From assembly GCA_045592985.1 (NCBI GenBank), contig JAZNVU010000061.1, positions 1-28,220 on the forward strand: a stretch of 28,220 nucleotides of DNA. Reading direction: 5' to 3'. This stretch comes from UMGS172 sp045592985 (lineage in GTDB: Bacteria > Bacillota > Clostridia > Oscillospirales > Acutalibacteraceae). A program made the translations under genes and the position numbers. A model generated the notes under the pieces. It was not told the DNA's origin and ran no database searches. It saw nothing but the letters and a program-made list of their open reading frames with translations. This document shows, piece after piece, positions 24,592 through 28,220 of the stretch (position 1 is its first letter; each line of letters begins with the position of its first letter).

Positions 24592-24628
24592 AAAATCCAT
24601 CGTGATAAATGAGTTTCGACTAAGGATT

Positions 24629-24786
24629 TCTGTCATTTAAGGAAAGATTCTGCCGTCTAATGACGGTGCCCTGCGGGTTCGACTCACGCCGCGTCATTCT
24701 GAGTTTGTCGAACTTTTGTGCTTGCACAAAAGCACAAGGCGAAGCCGTAGCAGAATCTGCGGCGGTGTTACGCTCAGGATGACAGA
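24629..24786. repeat. MITE/REP-like repeat element (right-arm copy)
   Basis: Mirror of 3435-3592, with TCTGTCAT/ATGACAGA outer arms and nested inner arms. It lies in the 314-base non-coding gap 24592-24905, which otherwise holds only the apgM terminator. Confidence 0.6.
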
Positions 24787-24820
24787 GCACTTGAAAATCA
24801 AGTATGATAATATGCATAAA

Positions 24821-24862
24821 TTAAAGACACTATGTACCTTCTTTTAAAAGGCATAGTGTCTT
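24821..24862 (-). terminator. Intrinsic terminator after apgM (right-arm copy)
   Basis: Mirror of 3359-3400; 11-bp AAGACACTATG/CATAGTGTCTT stem extended by CCTT/AAGG. Confidence 0.75.
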
Positions 24863-24905
24863 AAATTTATCCCTATTAATTAGCATGGGGGCTTAAATTT
24901 TGATT

Positions 24906-26111
24906 TTATTTTTCAAGTAAGACCTTCATAACGTCTGGGCCGTGGTCGAAGTATACGCCAGTGGTTTTGGAGGTTTCCTCGGTAAAGGTTTGAACACCTG
25001 CCGCTGCTTTCTTGTTATCGTATATAAGGAAGGGTACGGGGTCACGGGCGTGGGTCATGGTGATAAGCGGAGTGGGATGGTCAGGCATTATCAGTATGCG
25101 GTACTCACCATACTGCTCAAGTTCTTGCAAAAGATATCCTAAAACGTGCTTATCAATAAGCTCAATGGCCTTTACCTTGTTTTCGGCTTCGCCTCTGTGA
25201 CCACATTCGTCGGGTGCCTCAACGTGAACGTAAACCAAGTCACAGGTCTTAAAAAGTTCTGCGGCAGCCTTGGCCTTACCTTCAAAATCGGTGTCAATAT
25301 ACCCGGTGGCACCATTGACTTCGGCCACTTCGCATTTTGCAAGTTTGCCAATGCCCTTTATAAGGTCTACGGCAGATACAATACCTGCTTTTACACCGAA
25401 TTTATCCTCGAAGGACTGCATCTGAGGTTTGGTGCCTTCGCCCCAAAGCCAGATGTGGCTTGCAGGACGCTTGCCCTCGGCAATTCTCTTCAAATTAACG
25501 GGGTGGTTTTTAAGCACCTCACCGCTGCGTTTCATAAGGTCAATAAGCGGTGCAGCGTTCTTGTGATCACTCAAATACTCACCGATAACACGTCCACTGA
25601 TGTCATGTGGGGGAGTCATGCTGCCCAAGTCGGTTGTACCGTTCTTAACAACAAGACAGTGACGGTAACTAACACCTGCGTAGAATGAATAAATCTCGTT
25701 ACCAAAGGCTTCCTCAATAGTTTTAATTATCTCAGCAGCCTCAGCAGAAGAAATATCACCTGCACTATAGTCAACCATGGTTTTGTCTTCGTACTTTTCT
25801 TCGTCAGACAATGTTACAAGGTTACAACGCAAGGTGACGTCGGTGTCACTTAGCGCAATACCAATACTTGCGGCCTCTAAGGGTGAACGACCGGTGTAGC
25901 ACTCGTTTGGGTCATAACCCATAACCGAAAGATTTGCAACGTCACTACCGGGCTTCAAATTATCGGCAACGGTTTTTGAAAGACCAACGGTTGCGGTCTT
26001 GGCCAACCTATCCATGTTAGGTTTGCTGGCAAGTTCCATAGGGGTTTTGCCGCCTAAACCGTCGTATTTATAATCAGCCATACCGTCACATAATAGAACT
26101 AAATATTTCAT
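24906..26111 (-). CDS. apgM: Archaeal-type cofactor-independent phosphoglycerate mutase (right-arm copy)
   Basis: Mirror of 2110-3315. 401 residues with CDGMAD, PGSDVANLS (Ser56), HVEAPDECGH and MPDHPTP metal-site motifs. Confidence 0.89.
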   Translation of the reverse strand: MKYLVLLCDGMADYKYDGLGGKTPMELASKPNMDRLAKTATVGLSKTVADNLKPGSDVANLSVMGYDPNECYTGRSPLEAASIGIALSDTDVTLRCNLVTLSDEEKYEDKTMVDYSAGDISSAEAAEIIKTIEEAFGNEIYSFYAGVSYRHCLVVKNGTTDLGSMTPPHDISGRVIGEYLSDHKNAAPLIDLMKRSGEVLKNHPVNLKRIAEGKRPASHIWLWGEGTKPQMQSFEDKFGVKAGIVSAVDLIKGIGKLAKCEVAEVNGATGYIDTDFEGKAKAAAELFKTCDLVYVHVEAPDECGHRGEAENKVKAIELIDKHVLGYLLQELEQYGEYRILIMPDHPTPLITMTHARDPVPFLIYDNKKAAAGVQTFTEETSKTTGVYFDHGPDVMKVLLEK

Positions 26112-26139
26112 ATATTTTCAACCTTTCTAAAGGAATAGT

Positions 26140-27138
26140 TTATATATTTACTGCCAGCAAAAGCATTGCTATAAGCGGCATTGTTACAAGAGAAATAAGT
26201 GTCGATGCCGAAACCAGTTCCCCGGCGTAAACAGCGTCTCCGTCGTACCGTTCGGCAAAAATACTTGCCATCGCAGCAACGGGGGTTGAAGAACTGATTA
26301 CAAGCACTGCGGATCCGTTTGTTACTACATCTGCAGGCAGAATTCCAAGTAATGATAATACTTTTAGAATTAAAATGATAAGAATTGGAATGACTATCAG
26401 TCTTACAAAAATCAGTAGGGGCATATATTTGTCTTTAAAAACCGTCTTGAGGTCACACTCCGCAAGTCTTATGCCAATCATCATCATAGAAAGCGGTATT
26501 ACAGAACTCTTAAGTAAGAATAATATGTTATCCTTAACAACCGGTACGGCGAAATCCGTCCAAACAGGAACAAGTGCTTGGGGTACTGTGACGAAACCGC
26601 CCAGTATAAAGAAAAACAAACCAATGTATGTAGGAATTGTCGCAGGGTTTAAAAACATCTTTTTTGGTGACATATAACTTTTGTCTTTAGTGTAAAGATA
26701 ACAACCAAGTGACCAATTAAGTACGTTGAAAGAAACGACATAAAATGTAGCATATATGGCGGCTTCTGAACCGAACAGTTCCGAAATTAACGGAATTCCT
26801 AAAAAACCGGCATTTGTAAAAATAGTGGAATACTTAAGAATGATTTTTTTCTTTTCGGGAGCTTTGTTAAAAAGCATTTTTGAAACACCAAAATATCCCA
26901 AATGCAAAATCATGGAAGCAATTAATACAAAAACAGCAGTCGTCACTATCTCAGAACTTAGTTTTACGTCCAAAAAACTATAAATTATCATTGCCGGTTG
27001 GGCAAGATAAATAACAACGTCAGCAAAATACTTAGAGGTGGTATCGTCGACCTTACCTGCTTTACGCATGATCATTCCAAGAATAATCATTACCGTCAGC
27101 AACAAAACTTTTTCAATAAGTACATCGATTCCGTACAA
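26140..27138 (-). CDS. AEC-family permease (right-arm copy)
   Basis: Mirror of 1083-2081. Preferred start is TTG at 27138 (complement), behind GGGGGAA. About ten membrane segments, substrate unknown. Confidence 0.87.
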   Translation of the reverse strand: MYGIDVLIEKVLLLTVMIILGMIMRKAGKVDDTTSKYFADVVIYLAQPAMIIYSFLDVKLSSEIVTTAVFVLIASMILHLGYFGVSKMLFNKAPEKKKIILKYSTIFTNAGFLGIPLISELFGSEAAIYATFYVVSFNVLNWSLGCYLYTKDKSYMSPKKMFLNPATIPTYIGLFFFILGGFVTVPQALVPVWTDFAVPVVKDNILFLLKSSVIPLSMMMIGIRLAECDLKTVFKDKYMPLLIFVRLIVIPILIILILKVLSLLGILPADVVTNGSAVLVISSSTPVAAMASIFAERYDGDAVYAGELVSASTLISLVTMPLIAMLLLAVNI

Positions 27139-27168
27139 AATATGTTCCCCCAAAAAAATTCTTACTTT

Positions 27169-27197
27169 ATAATACAACAAATCAATACATATTTCAA
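27169..27197 (-). promoter_or_regulatory. Sigma-A promoter for AEC permease-apgM (right-arm copy)
   Basis: Minus-strand TTGAAA-17-TATTAT, mirror of 1024-1052. Confidence 0.7.
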
Positions 27198-27233
27198 TAA
27201 TAAAATATACAATAATACATTATTATATAATAG

Positions 27234-27257
27234 AACCCGAGGTGTTATCCTCGGGTT
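27234..27257 (-). terminator. Intrinsic terminator after sleB (right-arm copy)
   Basis: Mirror of 964-987; 9-bp AACCCGAGG/CCTCGGGTT stem. Confidence 0.75.
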
Positions 27258-27260
27258 TTG

Positions 27261-27926
27261 TTATGAACAAAATCTGTGTTTTCCTATTACTTTAATAAGA
27301 GGTCTGCTCCATATCCAACTGCTTGTAGCGGTAGAAGGGTTAAAATAGTATATCGCACCGCTACTTGGGTCAAGCCCGTTAAGAGCATCTCGTGCTGCTG
27401 AATATGCGCTGTCGGCAACGGCAACATTAAATTGGCCGTCATCAATGCAACTGAACGCACCTTTTTGATAAATAACGCCTGAGATAGAGTTTGGAAAAGA
27501 CGGATGCTCGATTCGGTTGAGCACAACAGCGCCCACTGCAACTTGTCCCATATAAGGCTCTCCTCGTGCTTCTGCGGAAATCAACCGTGCTAATAGTCGG
27601 TAGTCAGACGATGAATAGCCGTTATATCCGCTATTGCTTTGTCCCGAAGGTAGTCCAATTAACTCTAATGTTTTAGGACCGCAAACTCCATCGGCAGTAA
27701 TGCCATGCTTTTTTTGAAAAGAAATGACTGCCTTTTTAGTTGCAGTTCCATAGATACCGTCGATATTACCCTTATAATAACCCCATTCTTTGAGACGAGT
27801 TTGAATATTGCGAACCTCACTGCCTCTAGAACCAATTGAAGAATACCCAAAAGCGTTAAGGTTTATCGATGTTATTAATATAACGCTGCAAAGTATTGAA
27901 CTAAATAATTTGATAAATCTGTTCAT
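27261..27926 (-). CDS. sleB: Spore cortex-lytic enzyme SleB (right-arm copy)
   Basis: Mirror of 295-960. Signal peptide, peptidoglycan-binding domain, then SleB hydrolase domain with SAEARGEP (Glu119), 221 residues. Confidence 0.92.
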   Translation of the reverse strand: MNRFIKLFSSILCSVILITSINLNAFGYSSIGSRGSEVRNIQTRLKEWGYYKGNIDGIYGTATKKAVISFQKKHGITADGVCGPKTLELIGLPSGQSNSGYNGYSSSDYRLLARLISAEARGEPYMGQVAVGAVVLNRIEHPSFPNSISGVIYQKGAFSCIDDGQFNVAVADSAYSAARDALNGLDPSSGAIYYFNPSTATSSWIWSRPLIKVIGKHRFCS

Positions 27927-28052
27927 GATTGATGTTCCTTGTACAAAAAATGTATTTTGATTTCATTTTCCCCTATAATTTAAGCAATATTCGGTTAAAA
28001 TTGTACATTGAAAAGGAAAATGAAAAAAATTCAAAAATTGCGAAAAAAAGTG

Positions 28053-28081
28053 TTGACAAAAGGGAATGAGTGTGTTAAAAT
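28053..28081 (+). promoter_or_regulatory. Strong rrn P1-like promoter with UP element (right-arm copy)
   Basis: TTGACA (28053-28058), 17-base spacer, TAAAAT (28076-28081). A-rich tracts at 28023-28050 resemble an UP element. Reads off the right end of the contig. Confidence 0.8.
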
Positions 28082-28087
28082 AATCGG

Positions 28088-28220
28088 GCGCCCTACGGAA
28101 GCGGAGCAAGAGCTCGGCTGGGAAGTAGGGAGTAAAACGGACCTTGAAAATTAAACAACGATAAAACTTTGTAAGAGAACCCGAAAATTTTTAAGAGTTA
28201 AAAACTCAAAGTAATTAAAC
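28088..28220 (+). other. Probable rRNA operon leader, truncated (right-arm copy)
   Basis: Starts just after the rrn-like promoter, includes the hairpin at 28091-28130 and the boxA-like ACCTTGAAAATTAAACAACG at 28141-28160. The contig ends before any 16S sequence. Confidence 0.6.
28091..28130 (+). other. Hairpin at the 5' end of the rrn leader (right-arm copy)
   Basis: CCCTAC (28091-28096) pairs with GTAGGG (28125-28130); inner AGCgGAGC/GCTCgGCT stem with AAGA loop. Confidence 0.5.

Larger units (their letters stand above)
1..28220. repeat. Perfect 28.2-kb palindrome (two 14,110-base inverted arms, no spacer)
   Basis: The first 20 bases are the exact reverse complement of the last 20, the junction at 14110/14111 is self-complementary, and every open reading frame in one arm has an identical translated twin on the opposite strand whose coordinates sum to 28221. 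No mismatch was found anywhere I compared. Zero divergence over 14 kb, no spacer, and both outer ends stopping at the same base inside an rRNA leader fit a contig joined to its own reverse complement better than an ancient duplication. Treat the two copies of each gene as one gene unless independent reads show otherwise. Confidence 0.98.

Noticed and set aside
1..28220. CRISPR array, tRNA, prophage or transposase genes
   Set aside because: No regularly spaced repeats, cloverleaf-like sequences or recognisable mobile-element proteins were found in either strand.
1..28220. Telomere-type hairpin replicon as the main explanation
   Set aside because: Gene content is chromosomal housekeeping and the outer ends lie at an rRNA operon, with no telomere resolvase or plasmid genes; kept only as a remote alternative.

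Overview
The whole 28,220-base window is one perfect inverted repeat. Two 14,110-base arms meet with no spacer between bases 14110 and 14111, and every feature at x..y has an identical, opposite-strand twin at (28221-y)..(28221-x). In content the window is therefore about 14.1 kb of unique chromosome shown twice. The likeliest explanation is an assembly or amplification fold-back nucleated by a short natural hairpin at the centre. A real giant palindrome cannot be excluded from sequence alone.

The gene content points to an endospore-forming Gram-positive bacterium of the Clostridia type, probably a gut or anaerobic community member. The signs are a SleB cortex-lytic enzyme, an archaeal-type phosphoglycerate mutase, a two-subunit transketolase, a short-form glucose-6-phosphate isomerase, A/T-rich sigma-A promoters and strong GGAGG-like ribosome binding sites. 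No gene here fixes the genus.

Layout of one arm, reading inward from base 1: (i) 1-168, an rRNA-operon-type promoter with UP-like A tracts and a structured leader reading outward off the end, so the contig stops just before a presumed 16S gene; (ii) 295-960, sleB, divergent from that promoter; (iii) 1083-3315, an AEC-family permease and apgM behind a clear sigma-A promoter, closed by a terminator; (iv) 3316-3629, a 314-base non-coding convergent gap holding the terminator and a 158-base MITE/REP-like element; (v) 3630-4601, leftward, a zinc-ribbon membrane protein of unknown function and a small XRE regulator; (vi) 4671-6483, leftward, pgi and an unknown P-loop protein, with a near-consensus promoter and a terminator; (vii) 6620-7876, leftward, a D-Ala-D-Ala carboxypeptidase; (viii) 7964-14043, leftward, an ileS-lspA-rluD-transketolase N/C operon closed by a strong terminator; (ix) 14091-14130, the central dyad. 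The other arm repeats this in reverse.

The genes are mostly housekeeping: central carbon metabolism (pgi, apgM, transketolase), translation and rRNA modification (ileS, rluD), lipoprotein maturation (lspA), wall trimming (dac) and spore germination (sleB). The least understood parts are the P-loop gene beside pgi, the zinc-ribbon/XRE pair and the dispersed repeat. No CRISPR array, tRNA, transposase or phage gene was seen.
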